Assembly (NCBI GenBank): GCA_013399305.1
Contig: VXAI01000193.1
Location: 754,843 to 818,842 of the forward strand
Length of the DNA stretch: 64,000 bases
Direction of reading: 5' to 3'
From: Rostratula benghalensis
Taxonomy: Eukaryota; Chordata; Aves; Charadriiformes; Rostratulidae
Part shown: one piece after another, positions 1 through 11,105 of the stretch
Layout: every line of letters starts with the position of its first letter
How positions within the stretch are numbered: position 1 is the stretch's first letter
Notes under the pieces: model-generated
Databases searched by the model: none
The model's input: the letters and a program-made list of their open reading frames with translations, nothing else
Told to the model about the DNA's origin: nothing
Position numbers and translations under genes: made by a program

Positions 1-3000
1 CTTTTCAGAAGCACAGTTGTAAATAAATACTCTCTGTCCCAAAGAACTGAAGACTTCAGGCTAAATGAGCAAATCTTCCTGTCCAAGTGCCAGCAAGGTG
101 AGAGGAGAGGCAAACAACTTCTCTCTTCCTGCCAATTCCCACGGAGAGATTGGTGGTGCTTCTGTTTGTGCTCCTCTTTACTTTGCTGACTCAAACACCG
201 ATGCTCCAAAAATGGGTATAAAAATGCTAAGTGGACACATGAACTGAATAGCACAATGAGTCTTCAGCTCTCCCTCCATTGCTGGTTTGTCACTGCCATT
301 GATATCCTTCCTTTCCTGAGGGAGGGGAAAGTGTGGTAGAACATTAACAAACCCCAGATTCTCATCAACTAAGGTAAGAATATTGTGACCTATCTGAGTG
401 TCGTGTTAGATGACAGTGAAGAGTTACAAAACACACTGTTGAGAGTGATCCCTACATGCCAGGACGCTGTGCATCCAAGGGGATGCAGAAATCCATTCAG
501 CCATTCGCTTTTTTGCAGTAACAAACATCAAATACCCCGTCTACAATGATGAGCAAAACATTAAAACAGTTGTATTCTTCCTCTCAGACAGAGTCATTAA
601 GGGAAAGATTTCTTTGCAAGACTCATCTGAAAGAGTGTTGACATGAAACATTGCAGGAGCTACAGAGAAAAAAATGAGCCATGATGCTGTCAGCACATAA
701 ACATCCCCCATCTTCTAGCCCTCATGACTAGAACAAATAGCACCATCTCATCAGCTCTCTCGCTGTCTTGCACTGAAGGCTGGATGAAGAGCATCAAGGG
801 AAAGATTAGGCAAGGCACAGATGAAGTGAGTGGGAAGAAGAAAGCACATTGAAGTATCACCTTGTTGCCCCACTCCTTCAATTACCCGCTGAGTAACTGT
901 GCAGTATCAACTAGGGTTCCTGGCAGGAAAAACCTTCTCTGGAATAAACCCACAGAGAGATGCCACAGCTCCTGAAGCTGCAGATGCATCCTACACGTTC
1001 CAAGGAGAACATCCTTATTCTCTATCCTCCCCAAAACTCAAGGCAAAGAAAGCCTACATAGTCCTCATCTGAGTACCAAAATCTGCAGATTATCTGCTTA
1101 TTGCTAGTGAGAAAAGGAAAGGACAACTAAAAATGGCACAGCCACCAAGCTATTTAACTCTTCTCCTTCCTTCTTTTTGGAAGCTGTATTCTCAGCAGAA
1201 GGATGCATGAAAACCGACTTGAAACAAAAAGGCAAAGGAAAGATAATGCTAATACAACTATGTGTAGACATCAGGGGGGGGAAAAAAAAAAAAGAAAACC
1301 AGAAATCTATTATTTCAGAAATAGCTGCATAATGCAGCTTCAAAACAACATAATAAAAAGAGACAAGAGAAAGAAAGGCTAACTAGCACTTAAAATTCAC
1401 ATTACTTTTTTCAGCCAAAATCTGCCTGTCGCTATTATGTGGCATCATAAAAACCAAGTCACCAAGCAAAGAACAAAAACAAAGTGTTACTGGCTTCCAG
1501 CACATATAAATGCATAAAACAAGAACACTAAAGTCTCTGCAAAAAATATTTAAACATTCTAAGTATATATAAAATCCCACATATTTTGTCTATGAAAGGA
1601 TGCAATAGGATAGTAAACATTCATAGAACCCGTTAGGACAAGCAAGCAGAAATAATTAATTTTAATAGCAAGTCTGCCACAAAGGTTTGAAATGCTTCTA
1701 AAAATAGTCCAAAATATTAAAGACAGTTACGCTGTGGTGGGGTTTATCTGTTTGCTTTATATAACAAGCAGATTTGTCTTGAAAGACAACTGAAGTCTCC
1801 TTTCCCTGTCTTCTTTTTGCATTTTAATGGTACTGCTCAATTATGCAGCATGCAATGTTAAAAGCCTTATATGCAACTTAACTATTGTCTGCAGTCCTTG
1901 TGGCTTGAATAAACTGCCTAGTTAATTAATGACACTGCTTCAATGCTATAAAAAGCCTCTAGCCATTTTTCCCAGTAATTTGAGTAATTCATCCATCAAT
2001 GAAAATGAGCCTTTCAGTTCTTCCTCAAAGACTGTGTCTTACAGTGCAGTTCTGAGTGGCTCTGGTCATTGTAAATATGTGAAGTCATTTGATGGTTCCT
2101 GCACCCAGAATGGATGGAGGAAAAGATGCATTTTTATATGTTAAGACACAAAAATATAGACATTCCCTGGCATTTTAAAGGCTCCTTTATCTCAACCTGT
2201 AAAGATTCCTAATAGGGACAAGAAGTATTCTAATAAAGACCAAAATAATCGCTTACACTTTCAAATTTTACAGGCTGTAATTTTTTTCATTTTGTCCTTC
2301 CTTCCTTTCATTCATAATAATTAAGGTAAATATTTGCCTTCCCTATACTGCCCCAGTTGCCTGTTTGTAGCTTCCTTTCATCATTCTGTCAACTCATTAG
2401 AAGGCTGTCTTCAAGATTAATTTTCTTTCCACACAGCTAGATGTCTGAGCATAATTAAACTTGATCAGTGCGACTACTGCGACAGCAAGGACTGCCTGAA
2501 TCAGAGATGTGCGACAGCACCTGCTTAAAACCAAAAGGGTAGGGTGAATAGAAGTACAAATTCCTCATTCCAGAGCAGCAAGCAAGTAAGGTGTGGGTGA
2601 GAAGATGACATCATGGCCTGATCAGACACAACAAGGAATAAATTCCTTATCTTTAAGCCATGTTCTGGGAGGTCGGTAAGGCTACTATCCCTGCTTTCAG
2701 CTCAGGAGATGTTCAGAATGACTATTTCCCTGAAAAGATGGTAGTAACTACAAATCCCAGTCCACAGATAAAAATGGAGGGGGAAGGGGGAGGGAGTCCA
2801 TAAGAAAACTCTACTATAATGGATTGATTAGTTGTAATTCCTGCAAGGGACTCAAACCACACCAAGGAGCCTGAGAGGCAAGCTCAGGAAGTGCCTGGTG
2901 CCACTGGTAACCATTTGATGGTGCTTCCTGCTAATTAGCTCCTGGTGAGAATTGTCCTGTAGCTCCTACCTCATGGCAGCTGCTTGGCACAGCACAGTGT

Positions 3001-3596
3001 TGATCCTATCAGGGACATCTGAGACACAAAGTGACGGATTAGCACAGAGATCCCACCTGACTACACCACTGGACCCAGAAAGTAGCCTGCATCCTCTCCT
3101 TCACATGAAGCTCCATTCTGGGTCCTGGGCTCCACCCTGAAGAGCTGCAGGCAGGGTGAAGGAGCTGAAGCCTGTCCCTGCCTTGTGCCTGTCAGGGAGA
3201 AAGATGCTGAAGCATCTGTGGTTGCCATGGGAGTAGGGATGGGGAGCGCTGGGAGCAGGGGTGACTAATAGCAGAAGGACTGCCTTCCTGCACAGCTACT
3301 GCAAACTACAAAAGATTAAAAACAAAACAAAACAAACCAAACCCAAAACGGAGACATCCAGCATCTTGTGTTTTCAGACAAATCGTTTTCATCTGGTGCT
3401 GGCTTCACAGGTTTTCTTCCAGTGTCTCCTAAAACTCTGCAGCACACACCATATCTACTCCTAATGCTGTGCTGCTTCCCTCTTCCACCGAGAGCAGAAT
3501 TTTGTATGATGAGACACAGAGACACAGAACAGGCTGAAACCTGGGGCCTGTATTTACACACTTGTAGTAGTAAGTTGTGACGGGTTGTATCCAGCA
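1..3596 (-). other. TULP4 downstream intron, first block
   Basis: This block is non-coding by inspection: frames break often and no protein family is recognised in any frame. It contains a G8A12 homopurine run at 1274-1293 and a G-rich stretch near 2777-2794 (five-G runs separated by one or two A). The more GC-rich stretch at about 2950-3250 does not resemble a known repeat. Assignment to the TULP4 intron rests on the missing downstream exon and on gene orientation. Confidence 0.6.
1274..1293 (+). repeat. G8A12 homopurine tract
   Basis: Eight G followed by twelve A, then further A-rich purines. This is a simple low-complexity tract, likely variable in length between individuals. Confidence 0.9.
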
Positions 3597-4245
3597 GGAT
3601 CACAGAACGAAATGGGGTTATGGAAGGGACCTCATCTAGTCCAACCCCCCCTGCCAAAGCAGGTCCTCCTAGAGCAGGTTGCACAGGAACATGTCCAGGT
3701 GGGTTTTGAATGTCTCCAGAGATGGAGAATCTACCACCTCTCTGGGCAGCCTCTTCCAGGGCTCTGTTGCCCTCAAAGTGAAGAAGTTCCTCCTCATGTT
3801 ATATGGAACTTTTTATGTACAGGTTTGTGCCTGTTACCTCTTGTCCTGTCACTGGGCACCACTGAAAAAAGACTGGCCCATTCCTCTTGACACCCTTGAA
3901 GTCTTTATAGGTATTGATCAGATCTCCCCCTCAGTCTTCTCCAGACTAAAAAGACCCAAGTCCCTCAACTTTTCCTCATAAAAGAGATGCTCCAGTCCCC
4001 TAATCATCTTTGTGGTTCTCTTCTGTACCCTCTCCAGCAGTTCTGTGTCCTTCCTGAACTGGGTGGGCAGCCCAGAATTGGATGCAGTACTCCAGACGGG
4101 GCCTCACCAGGGCAGAGTAGAGGGGAAGGATGACCTCGCTCGCCTACTGGCCACACTCTTCTTCATGCACTCCAGAATGCCGTTGGCCTTCTTGGCCATA
4201 AGGGCACATTGCAAGCTCACAGTCATCCAGGACTCCCAGGTCTTT
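3597..4245 (-). mobile_element. CR1 LINE, 5'-truncated, minus orientation
   Basis: On the plus strand this reads as the reverse complement of an avian CR1 3' end. It starts with a degraded tail (GATCACAGAAC), followed by the TCATCTAGTCCAACCCCC block. Next come the antisense of the ORF2 C-terminus (CTCTGGGCAGCC, GTGAAGAAGTTCCTCCTCAT, CCTCTTGTCCTGTCACTGGG) and the region up to the GACTCCCAGGTC block near 4230. It keeps about 650 bp of the 3' part of a 4.5-kb element, so it cannot move. Frames are broken by stops and small deletions. It belongs to the same subfamily as the plus-strand copy at 10645-11069. Confidence 0.9.
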
Positions 4246-7224
4246 TAATGGATGGATGCCAATCAAAGTTGCTTGTATACCTATTTTCAAAGCAAACAGA
4301 AGGGAGTGTGCTGGCAGAGTTCGTGTGTACCTGTTGTCTGTCATGTCCTGACCAAAGTGAATCCTGGCCACTCCCCAAGTTTCCACAAATAAAAGTTTAC
4401 AACAGGAAAGAGGAGGGAGGAAAAAAGAGAAATGGACTCTTACAGCTGTCAAAAGTCTAATAATTTAGACTAGATGAGATGCAGGAAACAAATACAGATT
4501 AGTAGCACTTCTTGAGATATCCAGGAATTAAAATATATTAATTCATTTTAATTAAGGCTTCACTCTAATGGAGAGTGATTTCCCTCTGATTTCCTTCTGA
4601 CTCCCTTCTCCTACACAGAAACAGCAATAGAAACAATCCAGTGAAGTCCGGGGAGTTACACTGTACTGCTATAAACAAGAGCACAATCAGACCCTTCTAC
4701 AGTTCTCATCCAGTTCTCTGACACTGTGCCATTCTCCGTTGTGCAGAGAAGCCTCTTGAATAGGTAAAATCTAGAAGGACAGGATGGCCCAAGGGCAGCA
4801 GAAGTTGATAGAAAAATGTGACTAGGAGCTGAGCCAGCACACAGGAGGGGATACAAAGCACTGGAAAGATATTTTATATGACTTGTGGGCTTAGGAAAAA
4901 TCCTCAATTACTTATTTACATTGCTTCTATAATTATAAATAAACCCTTTGGCTACATAAAACTCAAGTTTTTTTCACTTGGGAAGTCATTCAATCTGCTT
5001 GGTATGTACTGTACACTCCCTCTTTGCAAACAAGCATGGTATGACACCACAGAACTGTCTCAAGACAGTGTAAAGCATTCTCTGATATTGCAAATTTACT
5101 TTTCATTTCCAATATACTTTTTCATCCCTACATGATCTTAGGTGAGCCTTCTCACCAGAAAAATACTCCACGCAACCCTGAGGAAGTAGGCTCTACTAAA
5201 GTTTCTCGTAGCCCTGAAAAAAACCCAACCCAACCACTTCAAAGCAATGAAAGGAAGTTCACACTTCTGAGTGAATCCATCTGTCCAACTTTAACCCAAG
5301 TGTGGCACTCTGCTTGAGATACAGAGGGCCCAGTCCTGTAAAGTCTTCCTATTTTGTGCATTTGCTTATTGTCCTCAAGAACCCATCAGTGTAACAGAGC
5401 TCTATGCCTTGGCCAGACACATGCTCTGGTTATGGTGCACATGAGCAGAGAACATCTAAAGCCCTCCATACGAGCAGGAGTACAGATACACAAGGAAGGG
5501 AGAAAACTAACTTCTAGTCCTCTACAATAAGCATGCAGAATCCCAATTAAAAGGCCTATGTATTTAATTAGCTGAAGAAGACCACAGCTCAAAGTGCTCA
5601 AGACCAGGGTGTGAACCACAGTAAAAATCTGCCAATGATCATCTTGAGAAGATCCTCTGACAACATAGGATGCTGAGAAAGAAAGCACTGCAGTCAAACA
5701 GATAGTATCAACTGTCCCCAACAGACACAGAGAACTCAAAAAATCCTGAAAAACAACAGAGACACAAAAGTAATGATACCACTTTCTTCCTAAAAGAAAA
5801 TGCAGAACGGTTGCATCCGGTGTTAATCAAATCCAATAACTTCCTCGGGGCAAAGCATGTACCAAATCAAGTAAAAGATACAACTATATGCTCAATTTCA
5901 GCAGAACCTCACTCCACCCTGGCCATCTCTCTAGTTCTCATCCCACCTCTAGGCTCTGAAAAGACTTTGGGAAGCGTTGATTACAGAGTTTCAACCACAT
6001 CAGCCACTACCTCAGGCGTTTCACTTACAAGCACAGCAAAGGCACAAACCCAGAGGCCAAACACACCCTGTCAAAGATGATGGTGGTTGGCAGTACTGGG
6101 AGTTCCAACCATTTCTCGCCTCCAACAGAAAGGTGGTGGTAGGAAATCGCCCTCCTCTTGCAGAATTGCCACAGAACCATGGTGAGGAGTAACAGGTCAT
6201 GGACCACTGGTGTTGAATAGACAGAGAGGAGAAAAGATGGAAAATGAGACTTGAAGAAAAGAGGAGGATGCATGTAGCAGAAGGGTGAGCGAGGAAGTTA
6301 AGAGAAGAGTGAGGTGAACAGAAAGGCTACACTGAGCAAATTTTTATCACAGAAAACTCATAGTGAACAACACATTCCCTGGGAAATGTAACTTTCCAAG
6401 GCAATTGTGTTAAAGGTCACAAGGGACCATGGAGTGTAACGTTTTCCAGGAATATCTTCACTAGCAATCTTCATGGTGTCACAGGGGTGACAAAAAAGAG
6501 TAGTACGAAAATATTCATTTTGACATTCCTCTTTCACTCACTGTATTGAGAACCAGCTAGCATTAGGCAATAGGGAAGATGCTGAAGCTACTGTGGACTA
6601 GAATAACATTCTCTTCTCATTTGCACAGACACAAACCAGGAGAGAAATTAGATAAGGAGAAAAGCTAGTAAGGGTATCCATTTCCACATGTGCTTATTTA
6701 TGTGTAATATATGCCATGTCCTTCTCCCCCACTTTGCTATTTTCAGTTTAAACTGAGCATGGTCTCTCACCTAGAACCTCAGTGAATCATATTTCCTTGT
6801 GCCTCCAGAGACAAATACATTTAAATACAGATTAGAAGATCGCTTCTTTCCATCAGCTCTGGAGAACAGCACAAAAATCCATCATCAGTTAATGCACAAA
6901 CCCCATAGTTAGGAGAACTGTGCAGAGCAACGTAAAGCTCATGACTAGTTTTGTTCTCTATTTCAATGAGTTTGTCAGCAGCAGAATCCCGTAACTCAAG
7001 CGAGTGATTTTCACCCAGCTGGAACTGGCCATCATGTTCCAATGCACTTATCTGGACACTGAACAAGCGTTTGTTTTCTGGGATAACCACTTATGGAGCA
7101 TCCAGATTATAAAGTACAAACATACTGGTTAAATTGAATTACAGCCAGTCGCCCCAAATTAAACACTCAAGTGAAGATATTTCCAAATATAGCAGCAGCA
7201 ACCAAGTTTCACACAAACGGGGTA
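4246..7224 (-). other. TULP4 downstream intron, second block
   Basis: No recognised exon, RNA gene or repeat was found here. Open frames at 5386-5739 and 6821-7090 (minus strand) encode nothing I can match and lack convincing splice context. The DNA is AT-rich with ordinary vertebrate CpG depletion. Confidence 0.55.
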
Positions 7225-7360
7225 GCCTCATGTTTAAAACATTGGACTGCAAGCTATCAGATCTTAGTTTGCCCTCCTACTTCTGCTGCTTGTCTTTCCC
7301 TCTTGATTTTGAGTAAATTATTTATTGTTACGACTTACATTTCCTCAGATTCAAAAAAAG
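7225..7360 (-). repeat. Ancient MIR-type SINE relic, minus orientation
   Basis: On the plus strand the block order follows an inverted MIR. A GATCTTAGTT block matches the usual GGTTCTAGTCC position, and TACTTCTGCTGCTTG matches CTCTGCCACTTAC. TTGATTTTGAGTAAATTATT matches TGACCTTGGGCAAGTCACTT, and ACATTTCCTCAGATT matches CAGTTTCCTCATCTG. The match is by eye and quite diverged, as expected for a repeat shared across amniotes. A different CORE-SINE is possible. Confidence 0.6.
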
Positions 7361-8380
7361 GCAGTTAGAGTGTCTGGCTTTAAAGAGCAGTGTTGCAATA
7401 ATTAATTCATTATTCTTTGCAGAGCACTCTAAAATTATTAGATGCTGCTGCAGAAAGGCATTTTAGTAGTAGTATTATATTCCACTAGCAACTTCCAAAA
7501 TAACTCTATCTTGTCTGGATTTATTGTATTCTAAATTAAAGTCAGTGGTACCTTGAGTCTTGAGCCCTGAGTACCATGAGGAACCATGGTGGTGTAAAAT
7601 GAAGGAAGGAAAATAATCCACATGTGGTCATAGCATAGCTTCTCTTTGCACTGTTCTACTCCCATAATTTCTTTAGTATTATATTATACACACATTAACC
7701 TTAATGACAGCAAGTATGTGGAAGGAAAGTCCACTCCAATAAGCTCAACAGTGAATGGTAAATGGCCATTGTAAATTCTGCAAATGGGCTAGCTCATGCC
7801 CCACTATAACTGAATTTTCCAAAGCTCACTAAGTTTTGAACTCAACGGCTGGAAAAATGGTCTTCTTTTCAGTTATGTTTACATGAGGCTGAGAGGTCTC
7901 TCTGACACTCATCAATTGGATCCATTTGCTCATGGTGAAGGCAAACATAACTATATCTGTCACTTGAACTGCTTTTACTGCAAGTGCAGACTGGACAGAT
8001 GTATACAGAAATGATCAGTCAGATGTTTACTAATCCAGTCTGCATTTCTGCTCAAGTGTTCATTTTGAACATCAAGTGCTCATTTTCAAGACAGCTGTAT
8101 CAACAAATTAGGGGTACAACTACAGATTCCTGTCTCAAATAACCAACTTTGAATGGGACTGGCATGACTTGGGGTGAAAAGTGATGATAAGTAGCTTGAT
8201 ACGTTATCATATATGCCTAATGAGAATGACAAGATGAATTAAATTTTCATTATCTGTGGGAGCACCAGTTTTGAGGGAAACTGTTCTTACAAATCGACCG
8301 TTTTATTTACAAACTCTTTAAGAGGTGTATTCTAGAGCATATAGACACAACACAATTAATACCTGTAAAAGCCCCATTAC
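7361..8380 (-). other. TULP4 downstream intron, block next to the exon
   Basis: The first kilobase after the donor at 8380-8375 holds no recognised repeat or coding segment. I looked for the next TULP4 coding block (VLFGTADGQ) by eye on the minus strand and did not find it. Confidence 0.6.
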
Positions 8381-8542
8381 CTGTTGGTCATCTGGAGTCC
8401 ATATCCCGCAGGTGATCTGACTCTCCAAGTTGATTTCTGAAGACCAGTGTCTTTGTCCGCTGACTGAACCAACCAGCACAAATCCATCTCTATAGGAGAT
8501 AAGCGCTTGAGTCCCATCATGGCTCCATGTAAAGTCGCTTAC
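8381..8542 (-). CDS. TULP4: TULP4 internal coding exon (WD40 region, second of two in window)
   Basis: This 162-bp exon encodes 54 residues with no stop. It begins VSDFTWSHDGTQALISYRDG, continues FVLVGSVSGQRHWSSE and ends INLESQITCGIWTPDDQQ. This matches the segment of TULP4 that directly follows the 43 residues of the upstream exon (about residues 128-181 of the human protein, from memory). FTWSHDG and CGIWTPDD are the recurrent starts of WD40 blades. The acceptor AG is at 8544-8543 (AAATTAAG on the minus strand) and the donor is GTAATG at 8380-8375. Both boundaries are phase 0, so splicing from 8977 to 8542 keeps the frame. The exon has no start codon bias and is purely internal. The next expected exon, starting around VLFGTADG, was not seen anywhere in 1-8380. 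The reading frame is intact, so I take this as a functional gene and not a pseudogene. Confidence 0.94.
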
Positions 8543-8976
8543 CTTAATTTATCAAAGACAAGACAATAGATGCATGGGACACACAGGAAATTTTTGTTGT
8601 TTTAATAAAAGCTATCACTGCACAGAACTAGACAGGGCAACAATCAGCTCAGTTGTAGCTCTGAGGCTATTGGATAAAGCAACTGTCCTTGTAACGTGTC
8701 TTTGTGACAATTACTGCACTTTCCTTTCAATAAAGAACAGTTTCATTTTCTCCTGTGCTTTTCAAAAGCCATAAAGTACCAACTATTAAGGCCAGACTGG
8801 ATGGGGCTTTGACCAACCTGCTCTAGTGGGAGATGTGCCTGCCCATGGCAGGGGGTTGGAACTGGATGATCTTTAAGGTCCCTTCCAACTCCAACCATTC
8901 TATGATTCATTGTGCTCTTTGTTTTGCTTCTCAGGACTTGATGACTCTTGATTACAGAGCAAACACAGATACCAAC
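8543..8976 (-). other. TULP4: TULP4 short intron (434 bp)
   Basis: This intron separates the two recognised exons. It has a GTTGGT donor and an AG acceptor preceded by a poor polypyrimidine tract (GATAAATTAAG). More than a quarter of its length is a CR1 3' tail at about 8790-8912 in the opposite orientation to the gene. No coding potential is seen in the rest. Confidence 0.85.
8790..8912 (+). mobile_element. CR1 LINE 3' tail inside the 434-bp TULP4 intron
   Basis: This contains the standard CR1 3' block: GGATGGGGCTTTGACCAACC, GGAACTGGATGATCTTTAAG, TCCCTTCCAACTCCAACCAT, then TCTATGATTC. Only about 120 bp remain. It is antisense to TULP4 and lies between two coding exons, so it tolerated insertion close to both splice sites. 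Confidence 0.9.
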
Positions 8977-9105
8977 CTGTGCCCCTCGATCATTCACAAG
9001 CTCCACGGACCATCTGCCTTCGTATTGGATCCAAACAAATATTCCTCCATCTGCATCGCAGGTTGCTAATTTCTGGAATGGTTCGTTCCATCTCACCAGC
9101 ACCAC
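8977..9105 (-). CDS. TULP4: TULP4 internal coding exon (WD40 region, first of two in window)
   Basis: This 129-bp exon encodes 43 residues with no stop. It reads VVLVRWNEPF, then QKLATCDADGGIFVWIQ, then YEGRWSVELVNDRGAQ. I recognise this from memory as the first part of the WD40 segment of tubby-like protein 4, roughly residues 85-127 of the human protein; I recall Tyr in human where this copy has Phe in NEPF. The motif with CDADGGIFVWIQ is a typical WD-repeat strand ending in the W-D/W-I position. The exon starts after an acceptor AG at 9107-9106 (TCTTTTAAG on the minus strand) and ends before a donor GTTGGT at 8976-8971. Both boundaries are phase 0. TULP4 combines N-terminal WD repeats, a SOCS box and a C-terminal tubby domain. 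Family knowledge suggests a substrate receptor for an elongin/cullin ubiquitin ligase, but nothing in this exon shows that role. The preceding exon, with the start codon, was not found in the window. Confidence 0.93.
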
Positions 9106-10644
9106 CTTAAAAGATGAGAAACAAAACCAGCATTACCAAAACTGCGTGTTGTCCTAACCATTTAACAAGAACCAGTTAAACAATACTGCAAAATAAACAT
9201 CACCTCATTTAAATCCTAAAGAAGATGTACAAAACAGTAATTTTCAGCAGCGCATTAGGCGCCTCTCGAGAACAGCTGGAATCGTTTTGTAACGGCTGTC
9301 AGGAAATGCACAATCTCTCACCGTCAGGCCTTTTTGGGAGGCATCACACGCTTTCAGCAAACACACAACGTACACCGGATTTCATTACAGAAGCAGCAAA
9401 CGGGAGGCCCCGTACCGACCATCCCACACTCTTTCAAATGACTTCCCCTACCCTAATCTCACAACTGTCAAGACTTTACGTCAAATCATCCCCTCTTGCT
9501 GACTTCAAACGAAATTGCATGCACTGCTATCCGACTGAATTTGAACACTCAGATCAACAGTGACACGTTAAAAAAAAAATCAGGAGTCCCAAATTATTAA
9601 AAAATAGAAATTGCATAGAAAAGTTGCTTTCCCACTGAATGCAGAAGGAATACAAAGCAGTTTTAGGCTCTTCTCTCCATATAAGAACTATTTGGGCTTT
9701 TCTGGAGAATATAATCAAGTCTAAACCTAAAAGATTGCTCTTTCATTTCTAATTCATATCAATTTCACAAATACAGTATCTCTTGAGACCGCAGTATAGA
9801 TCTGAAAAAAGCATGTCATCCTAGTGCTCAAAGCAGAAATTAGCTGTAAAACCATTCACCTTCTTTTAGTGACTTTTTAATAAAAACTTTTTTTTCTAAA
9901 TTAGTGTTATTTCAATGCCACACAGATCTATAGAGGATGCTTACATTCACACGCACGACTCCTCTCAGTTAATTTATAGAGACACAGCACATGCAAACAA
10001 AGAACACATACATTACATAGTCAAACAGCAGGGAGTCATTTTAACTACTTAATGGGCATCCAGCTCTAATGATGTTTTTCAATAAATCTAAATCTTTTCC
10101 GTAAGTCTAAATCTAATATTTTTCCATAATTCTAAAATAATTAACCATTTCAAATAGACATAAAGAGAAGCTTTTCCTGAAATACATTTTGCTGTTTACA
10201 GAGACGGAACGATGCTGCTAAAGATTCCAGTCCTAAAATGAGCTCCGAGTAGACAGACCCATCACACTTCACAATAAAATCAGCAGTCATTTCCAGAATT
10301 AGAATATCTGAAACCTAAACTTGACAGCTGAAAAAAAGATGATCTCATGCCTATTTAGTGAGTGCTACTCTTACTCACAGAGTGGCAAGGGTGAGAACTT
10401 CAGAACGTGTACATCAGTGGAGCCTGCCAGCCTGAAGCATCAACCCTTACGTGATTAAACAGCTCAGACTGTTCCTTCGTGCATACAGGAAGATTATGGG
10501 GAGAAGGGAGTATGACAAAGCACCTTTCTGTTGTTAAGCAGATATCCCACTTGAGATTCTACAGAAAAACACTTGCTTCTGCTTGAAGCTTGAACACCTT
10601 GCAGCTGCACTCCAAGTCACAAGTCCCATCTCCAGATGGGGGAA
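9106..10644 (-). other. TULP4 upstream intron next to the exon, with a CpG-dense patch
   Basis: 9249-9545 contains about 15 CpG dinucleotides in roughly 295 bp at moderate GC content, close to the number expected without methylation decay. The rest of the window is strongly CpG-depleted. A plus-strand frame of 112 codons spans the patch (9225-9563) but encodes nothing recognisable. The remainder to 10644 is plain AT-rich intron. Confidence 0.55.
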
Positions 10645-11069
10645 TAAGGGTTAAAAAGACTATTAGGGGACTAGAACATCTCTCATGAGGAAAGGCTAAG
10701 GGACTTGGGTCTTTTTAGTCTGGAGAAAAGAAAACAGAAGGGAAGATGTGATCAATGCCTATACGTACTTCATGGGTGGCATCAAGAGGAAGGGGCCAGT
10801 CTTCAGTGGTGCCCAGTGAGAGGACAAGAGGAAATGAGCACAAACTTGAACATGGGAAGTTCCATCTAAACCTGAGGAGGAACTTCTTCACTTTGAGGGC
10901 GGCAGAGCACTGGAAGAAGCTGCCCAGAGAGGTGGGGGAGTCTCTGTCTCTGGAGACATTCAAAGGAACCTGGACAAGTTCCTGTGCACCCTGCTCTGGG
11001 TGGATCTGCTTTGGCAGTGGGGTTGGACTGGATGATCTCCAGAGGTCCCTTCCAACCTGAGGCGATTCT
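10645..11069 (+). mobile_element. CR1 LINE, 5'-truncated, plus orientation
   Basis: The sense-strand CR1 3' part is clear: GGGTCTTTTTAGTCTGGAGA, then CCCAGTGAGAGGACAAGAGG, GAGGAACTTCTTCACTTTGA, GAAGCTGCCCAGAGAGGTGG, and finally TTGGACTGGATGATCTCCAG followed by TCCCTTCCAACCTGAGG. A broken ORF2 C-terminus (VPSERTRGNEHKLEHGKFHL, then a NFFTLRAAEHWKKLPREVGE-like stretch) is still readable. It is the same subfamily as the minus copy at 3597-4245, on the other side of the two TULP4 exons. Confidence 0.92.
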
Positions 11070-11105
11070 GGGATTTTATCACGGCACTAGGGGGATTTTA
11101 TCACG
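11070..11105 (+). repeat. 14-bp direct repeat after a CR1 end
   Basis: GGGATTTTATCACG occurs at 11070-11083 and again at 11092-11105, a 22-bp period. It sits directly past the CR1 3' end and looks like a small local duplication. A target-site duplication is less likely because both copies lie on the 3' side. Confidence 0.75.

Noticed and set aside
6821..7090. 89-codon minus-strand open frame, at first considered as another gene exon
   Set aside because: The peptide does not match TULP4 or any family I know, and I did not find a convincing splice context.
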